Source of the DNA: Marinilactibacillus sp042660675
GTDB taxonomy: Bacteria; Bacillota; Bacilli; Lactobacillales; Carnobacteriaceae_A
Assembly: GCF_042660675.1 (NCBI RefSeq)
Contig: NZ_JBHSUL010000009.1
Span: 1-64,000, forward strand
Direction: 5' to 3'
Length of the DNA: 64,000 bases
Translations under genes and position numbers: made by a program
Shown: one piece after another, positions 7,480-16,322 of the stretch
Numbering within the stretch: position 1 is the stretch's first letter
Layout of the letters: every line of letters begins with the position of its first letter
The notes under the pieces: model-generated
Database searches by the model: none
What the model was told of the DNA's origin: nothing
The model's input: only the letters and a program-made list of their open reading frames with translations

Positions 7480-8532
7480 TCAACGATCTTTTAAAGCTTG
7501 ACCTTGTCTTGCTTTAAAGCGACGTAATCCTAGTTGGATCAATTCTTCAATTAGGTCTTTGTAAGCTAGTCCTGTATTTTCCCATAACCTAGGATACATA
7601 CTGAAGTCTGTGAATCCCGGGAATGTATTGACTTCATTAATATAAATTTCATTGTCGTTCGTTAGGAAAAAGTCAACTCTAGTCAATCCACTTCCATCAA
7701 TTGCCATAAACGCTTTGGCCGCGTATTCTCTTAGTGTTTTAGTAATATCTTCAGATAGTTCTGCAGGTATTTGCGGTACGACATCATTCGATAGATATTT
7801 AGACTCGTAATCGTAAAATTGCTGTTCTTTCACCAATTCCCCTGGTACTGAAGTATTAACATCTTCATTTCCCAGTACTGCAACTTCTATTTCACGGGCT
7901 TGTATGCCTTTTTCTACAAGCACTCGTCTGTCATACTCGAAAGCTTTCACAATTGCTTGCGCCAATTCTTCTCTATTCGTTGCTTGTGTAATTCCAACAC
8001 TTGAGCCCATATTAGACGGTTTGATAAACATTGGATACGACAGTTTAGCTTCCGCTTCTTCTATCACTACGTCTTGATGAACACGCCATTCGTTTACTCT
8101 GACTTCGTGATAAGGAACGATTGGTAATCCAGCTTCTTTGAAAAGAATTTTACTAATAATTTTGTCCATACCCGTGGCACTTGCTAATACACCAGCACCG
8201 ACATAAGGGATCTCTAGTACTTCAAGTAATCCTTGAACCGTTCCGTCTTCGCCATTTGGTCCGTGCAAGACTGGAAAAACAATTGAATTATCTTTCGGTA
8301 TTTCATTGAACCGCATTTCATTTCCAGAATCATTGATGATTAAATCTTCGCTGGATTTCAGCTGGTCTGGATCTGTTATCTCTTCGCCTCTCAACCACTT
8401 GCCTTCTCTAGTAATAAAAACTGGGGTAACTTTATAATAATTGTAATAGATTTCTTTCAGAATAGAGTAGGCCGATAAAATAGAGATATCGTGCTCTGCA
8501 CTTTTCCCTCCATAAACTAGAAATATATTCAT
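7480..8532 (-). CDS. ddl: D-alanine--D-alanine ligase
   Basis: A 350-residue ATP-grasp enzyme that joins two D-alanines for the peptidoglycan pentapeptide. It begins NIFLVYGGKSAEHDIS, has LHGPNGEDGTVQG, the ATP-grasp core YPMFIKPSNMGSSVGI and the metal-binding NEVNTFPGFTDFSMYP near the C-terminus. The omega-loop region around the DYESKYLS segment looks like the D-Ala-D-Ala class (Tyr present, YESKY), so no D-lactate specificity is suggested. GGAG lies ten bases before the ATG. It is followed by murF in the same direction. Confidence 0.95.
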   Translation of the reverse strand: MNIFLVYGGKSAEHDISILSAYSILKEIYYNYYKVTPVFITREGKWLRGEEITDPDQLKSSEDLIINDSGNEMRFNEIPKDNSIVFPVLHGPNGEDGTVQGLLEVLEIPYVGAGVLASATGMDKIISKILFKEAGLPIVPYHEVRVNEWRVHQDVVIEEAEAKLSYPMFIKPSNMGSSVGITQATNREELAQAIVKAFEYDRRVLVEKGIQAREIEVAVLGNEDVNTSVPGELVKEQQFYDYESKYLSNDVVPQIPAELSEDITKTLREYAAKAFMAIDGSGLTRVDFFLTNDNEIYINEVNTFPGFTDFSMYPRLWENTGLAYKDLIEELIQLGLRRFKARQGQALKDR

Positions 8533-8603
8533 CTGAGTTTTCTCCTTTAGTGTTGATTCGTCTTCACTATTTTCTCAAATACCGGTAAGGTGTCCTAACC
8601 AGT

Positions 8604-8632
8604 ATTTTAGCAACAAACTTCTAGCTTAACAA
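8604..8632 (-). promoter_or_regulatory. ddl-murF promoter
   Basis: Minus-strand TTGTTA (8627-8632), 17-base spacer, TAAAAT (8604-8609), about 70 bases upstream of the ddl start codon. Confidence 0.5.
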
Positions 8633-8767
8633 CTAAAACTATGTAGATTTAATAAAGCTGTCGAATGCTTCGCTAAACTTTTTCTATCCATTTAACATTT
8701 GTATATTCTAGTAAAAACATTAGAAATCCAAACCCGTTATTTTATATACCCAAAATGTACACAAATA

Positions 8768-8797
8768 AAAAAAGCCCTGGATATCCAGAGCTTTTCT
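8768..8797 (-). terminator. rpmE2 terminator
   Basis: Minus-strand stem AAAGCTCTGGAT/ATCCAGGGCTTT followed by a T tract, just after the rpmE2 stop codon. Confidence 0.9.
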
Positions 8798-8808
8798 TGA
8801 AATACAGT

Positions 8809-9060
8809 TTACGCTTCGTCCATACCGTATTTTTTGTTGAAACGGTCGATACGTCCATCTGCTTGAGCAAATTTTTGACGACCAGTATAGAAAGGATGTG
8901 AGTCAGAAGTAATCTCCATACGAATTAATGGGTATTCTTTTCCGTCTTCCCATTCTACTGTTTCGTTAGATGCTTTTGTAGAACCAGACAAGAATTTAAA
9001 TCCTGTAGTAGTGTCCATAAAAACGACTTGATGATATGTTGGATGGATTTCTTTTTTCAT
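8809..9060 (-). CDS. rpmE2: Ribosomal protein bL31, type B (zinc-free)
   Basis: An 83-residue type B L31 of the large ribosomal subunit: KKEIHPTYHQVVFMDTTTGF, then SDSHPFYTGRQKFAQADGRIDRFNKKYG. The zinc-binding Cys pair of the C+ paralogue is absent, so this is the C- form which in Bacillus is made when zinc is short. ATG at 9060 with AAGGAG ten bases upstream. It follows rho, as in many Firmicutes, but has its own promoter enclosed in a large inverted repeat. Confidence 0.95.
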   Translation of the reverse strand: MKKEIHPTYHQVVFMDTTTGFKFLSGSTKASNETVEWEDGKEYPLIRMEITSDSHPFYTGRQKFAQADGRIDRFNKKYGMDEA

Positions 9061-9179
9061 AGTGTTTTCACTCCTTATGCCATAAAATCTCTGCGATCTC
9101 ATAGTTGTCTTCTGTCATAAAAAAGGGTTCTTCTGTCTAAACTAGAATAGCAGACATTCTTATCCAATTTTAGATTGTA

Positions 9180-9221
9180 TGCAACACTAAATATAATAGC
9201 ATGATTAAATTAGTGTTGCAA
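9180..9221 (-). promoter_or_regulatory. rpmE2 promoter inside an inverted-repeat operator
   Basis: Minus-strand TTGCAA (9216-9221), 17-base spacer, TATTAT (9193-9198) is a good sigma-A promoter. It is bracketed by perfect 11-bp arms TGCAACACTAA (9180-9190) and TTAGTGTTGCA (9210-9220), one covering the -35 and the other the transcript start. The layout suggests a repressor site. It does not look like the known Bacillus Zur box. Confidence 0.6.
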
Positions 9222-9266
9222 TCATTTTTGTAGATTTAAATGAATTATTTACACTATTAATGCTAA

Positions 9267-10526
9267 TTATTTTTGAGTCAGCATTTTCTGTACAAATTCT
9301 TCGTTTTTCTTATATCTACCTAGTGTTTTGATAAATTGATCTGTATAGTCATACGTGTCGTTCCGCATACCCCGTCTTAATTTATAGACTGCTTCATACT
9401 GTTCTTTTGTCAGTAGCATGTCTTCTTTTCGTGTACTTGAACGTTTGATATCGATTGCCGGATAGATTCTTCTCTCTGCAAGCTCCCTTGACAGGTGCAA
9501 TTCCATATTACCAGTACCTTTGAATTCTTCATAAATGACATCATCCATTCTGCTCCCTGTATCCACAAGCGCAGTAGCTACGATGGTTAAACTACCGCCT
9601 TCTTCTACATTTCTAGCAGAACCGAAAAAGCGTTTGGGACGATAAAGCGCAGCAGGATCAATTCCTCCACTTAATGTTCGACCACTTGGCTGTTCAACCA
9701 AGTTATAAGCACGGGCCAGTCTGGTGATACTATCCATCAAGATAACAACGTCTTGTTTGTCTTCCACCAGTCTGCGGGCACGTTCTAGTACAAGTTCACT
9801 GACTTTCACGTGGTTCTGTGGCTGTTGGTCGAACGTTGAATGCACCACTTCTCCGTCAATACTACGCTCAAGATCTGTAACCTCTTCTGGACGTTCGTCA
9901 ATCAGCAATACAATCAATTCCACTTCTGGATGATTGTGCTTGATTCCATTAGCAATCTCTTTGAGTATCGTAGTCTTTCCTACTTTGGGTGGCGCTACAA
10001 TCAATCCACGCTGACCAAAACCAATCGGTGCAATCAGATCGAGCATACGAGCTGATAATTCTTTCGGAGTCGATTCGAGGTTGATTCTTCTGTCAGGATA
10101 AAGTGGCGTCAACGCTGGAAAATGCGGTCTTTCTCGTGCTTCTTCCGGATTTTTTCCATTTACTTGACGAACATTCATTAAGCCATAGTATCGCTCTCCG
10201 GATTTTGGTGGTCTTGCTGTACCGGTAATTTTATCTCCATTTCTTAATCCGAAACGCGTCATCTGAGAAGCAGATATATAAATATCTTCATTACTGTGAG
10301 AATAATTGATTGGTCGAAGAAAACCGAAGTCTTGAGTATAAATTTTATCTAGCACTCCAGAAACCTGGAAGTATCCTTGCTTTTCTTCCTGTACACGAAT
10401 GACCGCCAAAGATAACTCTTTTTTATTCATTTGACTGTAATACGGAATTTTAAGATTTTTAGCTAGCTCATAGATTTCCTTCAATGTCTTCTGCTGTAAA
10501 TCGTTAAATGTTAAAATATTCGCCAC
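9267..10526 (-). CDS. rho: Transcription termination factor Rho
   Basis: A 419-residue hexameric RNA-dependent ATPase that terminates transcription. Order of features: N-terminal helical Rho-N domain (about 1-45), cold-shock-like RNA-binding domain with DFGFLRP, then the ATPase with Walker A in APPKVGKTT, Walker B VVILMDSITRLARAYN, and the Q-loop/R-loop region GRTLSGGIDPAALYRPKRFFG. Start is GTG at 10526 with GGGGA seven bases upstream. It follows murA by 36 bases and precedes rpmE2, the common Firmicutes order. I see no intrinsic terminator directly after it. Confidence 0.96.
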   Translation of the reverse strand: MANILTFNDLQQKTLKEIYELAKNLKIPYYSQMNKKELSLAVIRVQEEKQGYFQVSGVLDKIYTQDFGFLRPINYSHSNEDIYISASQMTRFGLRNGDKITGTARPPKSGERYYGLMNVRQVNGKNPEEARERPHFPALTPLYPDRRINLESTPKELSARMLDLIAPIGFGQRGLIVAPPKVGKTTILKEIANGIKHNHPEVELIVLLIDERPEEVTDLERSIDGEVVHSTFDQQPQNHVKVSELVLERARRLVEDKQDVVILMDSITRLARAYNLVEQPSGRTLSGGIDPAALYRPKRFFGSARNVEEGGSLTIVATALVDTGSRMDDVIYEEFKGTGNMELHLSRELAERRIYPAIDIKRSSTRKEDMLLTKEQYEAVYKLRRGMRNDTYDYTDQFIKTLGRYKKNEEFVQKMLTQK

Positions 10527-10562
10527 TACTGCTTCCCCTATTCGTTTAATCCATTTTTTTCT

Positions 10563-11837
10563 CTATTCTGTTACTGTTACTTCTTCCATTCGAATGTCAG
10601 CGCCTAGGGCTGTCATTTTTTCAATAATATGCGAATATCCACGCAAGATGTTCTCCACACCCGTGATTTCCGTCTCGCCTTCAGCAATTAGTCCTGCTAT
10701 CATCAAACATGCACCCGCTCTTAGATCACTTGCTTCAACTTGTGCGCCCTCTAAATTAAAAGCCCCTTCGATCAATATCGTATCGCTCGTAACTTTTGCT
10801 GCTGCGCCCATGCGGTTCAGTTCAGGGATGTGTTTGACGCGCTTAGGATAAATGGTATCTACAATAGTAGAATTTCCTTCAGCCATCATTAATAAAGGTG
10901 TAAATGGTTGTTGAAGATCTGTAGCGAAGCCTGGATACGGTAAGGTCTTGATTGAGACACCTTTCAGTTTCCCTGTCGGTTCAAAAACGCGTACGGAGTC
11001 TTCTCCGATTTCCATTGGAACACCCATTTCATCCATCTTCGCAATCAAACCTTCGATGTGTTCTACGATGACGTTCTTCACTAACACATCTTTTCCAGCT
11101 GCTGCTGCCATAATCAAGTAAGTTCCCGCTTCGATACGGTCAGGAATGACTGTATGACGACATCCATGCATTTCTTCAACACCGTCGATACGGATGATAT
11201 CTGTTCCGGCACCTCTGATTTTTGCACCCATATTATTTAATAGTGTTGCTACATCAATAATCTCAGGTTCGCGAGCAGCATTTTCAATAATCGTTCTGCC
11301 TTTTGCTTTTACAGCAGCCAACATAATATTGATTGTTGCTCCAATTGAAACGACGTCAAAATAGATTCTTGAAGCTGTCAGGCCTGATTCGTCTGTTTTC
11401 AAGTACATGGCACCTAGTTCGTTTTCAACAGTTGCTCCTAGTGAACGAAATCCTTTAAGATGCTGATCGATTGGACGAGGACCTAGGAAACAACCTCCCG
11501 GAAGTCCTACGACACCTTGGCCGAATTTAGTCAGTAGTGCACCCATGAAATAGTAGGATGCACGCAAACTTTTGATTTTACCGCTTGGCATCGGAATTGA
11601 CACCATCTCTGAAGGGTCGATGACTAATGTCGATCCATCGAAATCTGTTTTTACGTTCATTTGATTTAAAATTTCAATCAATGAGTGCACATCTTGAATG
11701 TCTGGGACCCCTTCTAGTGTGACGGGAGAATCAGCTAATATGGCTGCTGGTATTAAAGCTACTGCACTGTTTTTAGCGCCTGAAATGGTTACTTCGCCGG
11801 TTAATTTATTTCCACCGTTTATCATTATTTTTTTCAT
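10563..11837 (-). CDS. murA: UDP-GlcNAc 1-carboxyvinyltransferase (MurA/MurZ)
   Basis: This 424-residue enolpyruvyl transferase makes the first committed step of peptidoglycan synthesis. The catalytic cysteine is present at about residue 116 in LPGGCFLGPRP, so it should be fosfomycin sensitive, and the substrate-binding KNSA is at residues 22-25. Location between fba and rho matches the murZ paralogue (murA2) of Bacillus, so a second murA may exist elsewhere. The ATG has GAGAGG about 15 bases upstream, a long spacing, and no better start is seen. Confidence 0.94.
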   Translation of the reverse strand: MKKIMINGGNKLTGEVTISGAKNSAVALIPAAILADSPVTLEGVPDIQDVHSLIEILNQMNVKTDFDGSTLVIDPSEMVSIPMPSGKIKSLRASYYFMGALLTKFGQGVVGLPGGCFLGPRPIDQHLKGFRSLGATVENELGAMYLKTDESGLTASRIYFDVVSIGATINIMLAAVKAKGRTIIENAAREPEIIDVATLLNNMGAKIRGAGTDIIRIDGVEEMHGCRHTVIPDRIEAGTYLIMAAAAGKDVLVKNVIVEHIEGLIAKMDEMGVPMEIGEDSVRVFEPTGKLKGVSIKTLPYPGFATDLQQPFTPLLMMAEGNSTIVDTIYPKRVKHIPELNRMGAAAKVTSDTILIEGAFNLEGAQVEASDLRAGACLMIAGLIAEGETEITGVENILRGYSHIIEKMTALGADIRMEEVTVTE

Positions 11838-11906
11838 AATTGCTTATACAAGCCTCTCTTTTAAGAAAATGTTTTTTACTTATCTAGTTTAAGGTTAATC
11901 ATTTAG

Positions 11907-12455
11907 TTAGACCGTTCGTACCAATACAGCTTCAAGTCTTTGGTATACGAGCCCTGCTGTAAAGGCTTTGATCATGTCTATAGGTAAAAAAGCTGTGACA
12001 TTGGTGACGATAATGGTCTGCCAAGAAATCGCTGTTTCGAGAACTTGATTCATAATGAAGTACTGATAGCTCATGCCGACAATATAAAGCAGAACGATAC
12101 CTAGAAACATGGTTCCAAGCATTTCAATCGTTGATGCGCTTCTTTTGTGCAGTCTACCTACAACCAGACTAACGAGAATGGCTCCAATAATATATCCAAA
12201 AGCTGGAGACAGTATACTCTGAAACCCGCCCGTTCCTCCAGCGAACACTGGAAATCCAATTAAACCTAGTAACATGTAAAGGCCCATTGTTAAAGCACCT
12301 TTCAATCTACCAATTAAAGCTGGAATCAAGAGGAAAAAGAATACTTGTAAGGTGATAGGGACAGGACCGATTGGAATAACAAATACAGATGCGACTGAAA
12401 GCATCGATGTTAGTAATGCAATTTGAATAAGGTCTTTCGTTGATGAATTTTTCAA
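11907..12455 (-). CDS. bioY: Biotin ECF transporter S-component BioY
   Basis: A 182-residue membrane protein with about six hydrophobic segments and the BioY signatures PVPITLQVFF, MLLGLIGFPVFAGGTGGF and a C-terminal FLPIDMIKAF. It captures biotin for import by an energy-coupling factor transporter. Start is TTG at 12455 with AAGGA about eight bases upstream. It has its own promoter and lies between fba and murA. I looked for a BirA operator in front of it and found no convincing copy, so biotin control is not shown. Confidence 0.93.
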   Translation of the reverse strand: MKNSSTKDLIQIALLTSMLSVASVFVIPIGPVPITLQVFFFLLIPALIGRLKGALTMGLYMLLGLIGFPVFAGGTGGFQSILSPAFGYIIGAILVSLVVGRLHKRSASTIEMLGTMFLGIVLLYIVGMSYQYFIMNQVLETAISWQTIIVTNVTAFLPIDMIKAFTAGLVYQRLEAVLVRTV

Positions 12456-12494
12456 AGGGATCTTCCTTGCTTTTCATAGTTTCAAACACAGATA

Positions 12495-12523
12495 AGTATA
12501 TACAATAAAGATTGGTAACACAA
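12495..12523 (-). promoter_or_regulatory. bioY promoter
   Basis: Minus-strand TTGTGT (12518-12523), 17-base spacer, TATACT (12495-12500), between the fba terminator and bioY. Confidence 0.6.
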
Positions 12524-12582
12524 TATGAAATGCAAGAATGATATCGTCTTGCAACACGCTATTCATCACTACGTAAAACAGT

Positions 12583-12616
12583 AAAACGACGCCTGAATAC
12601 TCAGACGTCGTTTTAT
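12583..12616 (-). terminator. fba terminator
   Basis: Stem AAAACGACGCCTGA (12583-12596) with TCAGACGTCGTTTT (12601-12614), T tract on the minus strand, 20 bases after the fba stop codon. Confidence 0.93.
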
Positions 12617-12636
12617 TTAGATCATATAAATTTTAA

Positions 12637-13494
12637 TTAACCTTGGTTAGAAGAACCAAATTCTTGCATTTTAGCTTTAGTAGTAGCTGTAATGTTTTCT
12701 TTACCAGGTCCGATAACTTTACGTGGATCGTAAACTTTATCATCATTAGCTAAAACTTCACGCGTACGTTTAGTCCATACTTGTTGCAATTCAGTATTTA
12801 CGTTGATTTTAGTGTGACCATATTCAATCGCTTTTTTGATTTGGTGAGTTGGAATACCAGATCCACCGTGTAATACTAAAGGTGCACCAGTTAATTCAGA
12901 AATTTCTTTCATTTCGTCGAATCCTAGTTGAGGTTCGCCAACGTAGTCTCCGTGAACAGAACCTAGAGCAGCAGCTAAAGCATCGATTCCAGCTTCAGTT
13001 ACCATGCGTTTACATTCTTGAGCATCAGCATATGTTACGTTACCGATAACGCCGTCTTCGTTTCCGCCTACAGAACCAACTTCAGCTTCTACAGAAGCGC
13101 CTTTAGAGTGTGCGTATTCCACAACTTTTTTAGTTGCTTCGATGTTTTCATCGATTGGGAATTTAGAGTTGTCAATCATTACTGAAGAGAATCCAGCTTC
13201 GATTGCAGCCGTACATGTTTCTAATGAAGAACCGTGATCCAAGTGAACCGCTACTGGTACAGTGATGTCCATTTCTTCCATCAAAGCATTAACCATTGCA
13301 GTTACGACTGTAAATCCACCCATGTATTTTCCTGCTCCTTCAGAAACTCCCAAGATTACTGGAGATTTTTCTTCCTGAGCTGCTGTTAGAATAGCTTGAA
13401 TCCATTCTAAGTTATTGATGTTGAATTGTCCTACAGCATATTTACCTTCTAGGGCTTTGTTCAACATTTCTGTCATACTCACTAAACGAGTCAT
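12637..13494 (-). CDS. fba: Class II fructose-1,6-bisphosphate aldolase
   Basis: A 285-residue zinc-dependent aldolase of glycolysis, exactly the usual length. Zinc ligands are visible in HLDHGSS, EAEVGSVGG, GSVHGDY and LHGGSGIP; INVNTELQ closes the active site. The ATG at 13494 follows AAGGAGG by nine bases; a 16-residue upstream extension is rejected. The 5' leader has a small stem AAACCGA/TCGGTTT, and an ATTATA complement at 13559-13564 is a likely -10. Position between pyrG and bioY/murA matches the Bacillus pyrG-fbaA-murZ-rho order. Confidence 0.96.
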   Translation of the reverse strand: MTRLVSMTEMLNKALEGKYAVGQFNINNLEWIQAILTAAQEEKSPVILGVSEGAGKYMGGFTVVTAMVNALMEEMDITVPVAVHLDHGSSLETCTAAIEAGFSSVMIDNSKFPIDENIEATKKVVEYAHSKGASVEAEVGSVGGNEDGVIGNVTYADAQECKRMVTEAGIDALAAALGSVHGDYVGEPQLGFDEMKEISELTGAPLVLHGGSGIPTHQIKKAIEYGHTKINVNTELQQVWTKRTREVLANDDKVYDPRKVIGPGKENITATTKAKMQEFGSSNQG

Positions 13495-13691
13495 GTATTT
13501 GTTCCTCCTTAAAATTTTCGCACTTTTAAACCGAGCTTTCATAATCGGTTTCTATTTTATTATAAACAAAATTCACAAATAAAACTAGTTAAATATTGAG
13601 ATTTAGACGGGATTTCCATTATCTTATATCTAAGACTTTATCTTTTTTTAATTAGATTAGACTCTCGCTTCTATTCTAATCTTTTCGCCAT

Positions 13692-15302
13692 TTATTTACT
13701 TAATGCGTTCTCTAATGATTTCTCTACGAATGCTGCAAACAATGGTTGTGGTCTGTCCGGTCTAGAAATGAATTCAGGATGGAACTGGCAACCTACGAAG
13801 AATGGGTGATCGGCTACTTCAATGATCTCCACAAGACGGTTGTCTGGAGAAACCCCTGAGAAGATTAAGCCTTTTTCTTCAAGAATCTCTCTGTATTCAT
13901 TATTGAATTCATAGCGATGTCTGTGACGTTCTTGAACAACTTCTTGATTACCGTAAGCAGCAGCTGTTACCGTATTTTTCTCTAGTTTACATGGGTAAAG
14001 ACCTAGTCTTAAAGTTCCGCCCATTTCAACAACATCTTTTTGATCAGGCATTAAATCGATGATATTGTGCTCGATTGTCGGATCTACTTCTGCTGAACCA
14101 GCGCCTTCAATCATCGCTACATTACGTGCATATTCTATTGTCGCTAGTTGCATACCTAAACAAATACCGAAGTAAGGGATTTTGTTTTCTCGAGCGTGCT
14201 GAATGGCAAGTAATTTCCCTTCAAGCCCTCTTGATCCAAATCCACCTGGTACTAAAATACCATCTACATCTTCTAATTGACTCATCAACTCAGAAGGTGC
14301 TAATTTCTCGGCATTCACCCATTTGATTTCAATGTCAGAATCAACAGCGTATCCTGCATGTTTCAATGCTTCTACTACAGATAAATAGGCATCCGGTAAT
14401 TCTACATATTTCCCAACAATGGCTACACGTGTTGTATGTTTTAAGTTTTGAACTTTTTCTTCTAGTTTCTTCCATTCAGTCATATCTGCTTGAGGAACAT
14501 CTAATTTAAGATGATCCACAACAATTTGATCCATGTGCTGTTTTTGTAGATTTAATGGAATCGTGTAAAGTGTTTCTACATCTAGCGATTCGATAACGGC
14601 TTTAGAATCTACATCCGTAAACAGGGCTAGTTTATCTTTTGTATGCTGGTCAAGTGGATATTCTGTTCTGACGATGAGTAAGTTTGGTTGAATCCCTAAA
14701 CTACGCAATTCTTTTACACTGTGTTGTGTTGGTTTAGTTTTCATTTCTCCTGCTGCTTTCAAGTAAGGAATCAACGTTGTATGAATGTACATAACGTTAT
14801 CTGAACCCACTTCGCTCTTCATTTGACGCAAAGCTTCTAGGAATGGAAGAGATTCGATATCTCCAACCGTTCCGCCTACTTCTGTAATGATGATATCTGA
14901 GTCTGTTGTTTGCGCAGCTCGCATAATTTTTTGTTTGATCTCATTTGTAATGTGAGGGATAACTTGAACAGTTGCTCCAAGATAATCTCCACGTCTCTCT
15001 TTGTTTAAAACTTCTGAATAGACTTTACCGGTTGTGACGTTTGAGTACTGATTTAAGTTGATGTCGATGAAACGTTCGTAATGACCTAAGTCCAAATCCG
15101 TTTCTGCTCCATCATCTGTTACAAAAACTTCTCCGTGCTGATACGGACTCATTGTTCCCGGATCCACATTGATATACGGGTCGAATTTCTGAATCGTTAC
15201 TTTAAGTCCTCTGTTTTTCAGTAGTCTTCCAAGGGAAGCTGCTGCGATCCCTTTACCAATTGAAGAAACTACGCCGCCTGTTACAAAAATATATTTTGTC
15301 AT
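13692..15302 (-). CDS. pyrG: CTP synthase
   Basis: PyrG aminates UTP to CTP using glutamine. The 536-residue protein has the synthetase domain (TGGVVSSIGKGI P-loop near residue 10, FDPYINVDPGTM) and a class I glutamine amidotransferase domain with the nucleophile in FGICLGMQ and the His/Glu pair in CQFHPEF. The ribosome binding site AGGAGG precedes the ATG. It is the second gene after rpoE, with a roughly 220-base leader that starts GGGC and contains a terminator, the layout of CTP-sensitive attenuation described for Bacillus pyrG. Confidence 0.97.
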   Translation of the reverse strand: MTKYIFVTGGVVSSIGKGIAAASLGRLLKNRGLKVTIQKFDPYINVDPGTMSPYQHGEVFVTDDGAETDLDLGHYERFIDINLNQYSNVTTGKVYSEVLNKERRGDYLGATVQVIPHITNEIKQKIMRAAQTTDSDIIITEVGGTVGDIESLPFLEALRQMKSEVGSDNVMYIHTTLIPYLKAAGEMKTKPTQHSVKELRSLGIQPNLLIVRTEYPLDQHTKDKLALFTDVDSKAVIESLDVETLYTIPLNLQKQHMDQIVVDHLKLDVPQADMTEWKKLEEKVQNLKHTTRVAIVGKYVELPDAYLSVVEALKHAGYAVDSDIEIKWVNAEKLAPSELMSQLEDVDGILVPGGFGSRGLEGKLLAIQHARENKIPYFGICLGMQLATIEYARNVAMIEGAGSAEVDPTIEHNIIDLMPDQKDVVEMGGTLRLGLYPCKLEKNTVTAAAYGNQEVVQERHRHRYEFNNEYREILEEKGLIFSGVSPDNRLVEIIEVADHPFFVGCQFHPEFISRPDRPQPLFAAFVEKSLENALSK

Positions 15303-15397
15303 TAAAAATCCTCCTGTATGATCTGTTCGGGAAAGTTCAGTGCAGTAAAGCTTAACCTTGTAAAAAGTTGTTTCCTATTTTCTACAATTACTCCTCT

Positions 15398-15440
15398 AAA
15401 AAAGAGAAAGCTCCCCATTCTATATAAGAATAGGGAGCTT
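15398..15440 (-). terminator. pyrG leader attenuator
   Basis: Minus-strand stem AAGCTCCCTATTC/GAATGGGGAGCTT (15408-15440) followed by a T tract lies between the pyrG promoter and gene. Its 5' arm is rich in C and T, so a poly-G 5' end of the transcript could pair with it and prevent termination. Confidence 0.85.
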
Positions 15441-15524
15441 GATATCTATTGTATTCCGCTCTGCCCTATCAAGACTTTCTACTCACTTTTTGGTAAAAGT
15501 TTGCAGATTACCTCTTAGGGTGCC

Positions 15525-15561
15525 CAATAAATATACTATAGACTCCATACATGTTCGTCAA
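15525..15561 (-). promoter_or_regulatory. pyrG promoter with GGGC start
   Basis: Minus-strand TTGACG (15556-15561), 17-base spacer, TAGTAT (15533-15538), then seven bases to GGGC with +1 at 15525. GGGC initiation is the feature required for reiterative G addition at low CTP in Bacillus. Confidence 0.8.
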
Positions 15562-15614
15562 GAGTTTTTTTGCATCCTGATATGCTGAATTGATCAGTCT
15601 TTTATATTCGATGG

Positions 15615-16202
15615 TTACTCTTCTTCTTCTTCATCGTCGCCTAAAACGTCTTCGTCGTCAACAACAGAAAGTCCTGCGATATTTTCATCATCTTCTTCAT
15701 CGTCATCGCCAAGGTCTTCCAAATCTGCTTTGTATTCGCCAAGATCTTCATCATCTTCGTCGTCTACCATAACGCCGTGTTCGTCAACCGCTACACGATC
15801 TCCAAATTCGACTACATCGTCATCTTCTTCAACATCGTCATCTTCGAACACTTCAATTTCATCATCAAAGCCTTTACGATTTCTACGACGTGGTTTTTCA
15901 TCTTCTTCATCGTTGTCGTGTGTGATTTCTTCATCGATTGAATCGATTGGATACCAGCTGCGCAGTCCCCAGCGATTAGAACCTAAAGAAATGAAACGAC
16001 CATCGATATTCAAATCAGTATAGAACTGAATCATTTCTGCTTCCAGTTCATTGTCATCAATGTTTAAATATTCTGCAACTTGCATGAGTAAATCATTGTA
16101 ATTTGTTACTTGCCCAGTCTGTTCCAAAATAGCGTGCGCTACGTCTACCATTGCTAATTCATCTTTTGATTGTCCATCGAATTGTTTGAGTTCCAAACCC
16201 AC
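15615..16202 (-). CDS. rpoE: RNA polymerase delta subunit
   Basis: About 195 residues: a folded N-terminal domain (1-95, with IQFYTDLNIDGRFISLGSN and WGLRSWYPID) and a very acidic Asp/Glu tail, the hallmark of the Gram-positive delta subunit that speeds RNA polymerase recycling and affects promoter selectivity. I favour a GTG start at 16202 because AAGAAAGG lies just upstream and orthologues begin near GLELKQF; an ATG at 16226 is the alternative but lacks a ribosome binding site. It precedes pyrG, as in other Bacilli; argS, which sits upstream in Bacillus, is absent here. Confidence 0.93.
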   Translation of the reverse strand: MGLELKQFDGQSKDELAMVDVAHAILEQTGQVTNYNDLLMQVAEYLNIDDNELEAEMIQFYTDLNIDGRFISLGSNRWGLRSWYPIDSIDEEITHDNDEEDEKPRRRNRKGFDDEIEVFEDDDVEEDDDVVEFGDRVAVDEHGVMVDDEDDEDLGEYKADLEDLGDDDEEDDENIAGLSVVDDEDVLGDDEEEEE

Positions 16203-16322
16203 ACGACCTTTCTTGTCTATGCTCATTTTTACTTATCTGTAAGGTATATCTATCTTTTTCGACCACCGTTTTTCAGCTCGTTCAAGTACAACCTTTTACG
16301 GCATCCAGTTTATACTACCTTA

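Noticed and set aside
12456..12560. BirA operator at bioY
   Set aside because: ATTGTGTTACCAAT only loosely resembles the half sites; the inverted partner is missing.
13600..13690. pyrG terminator at AGATTAGA/TCTAATCT
   Set aside because: The stem is followed by A residues, not T residues, on the minus strand, so it is not an intrinsic terminator for pyrG.
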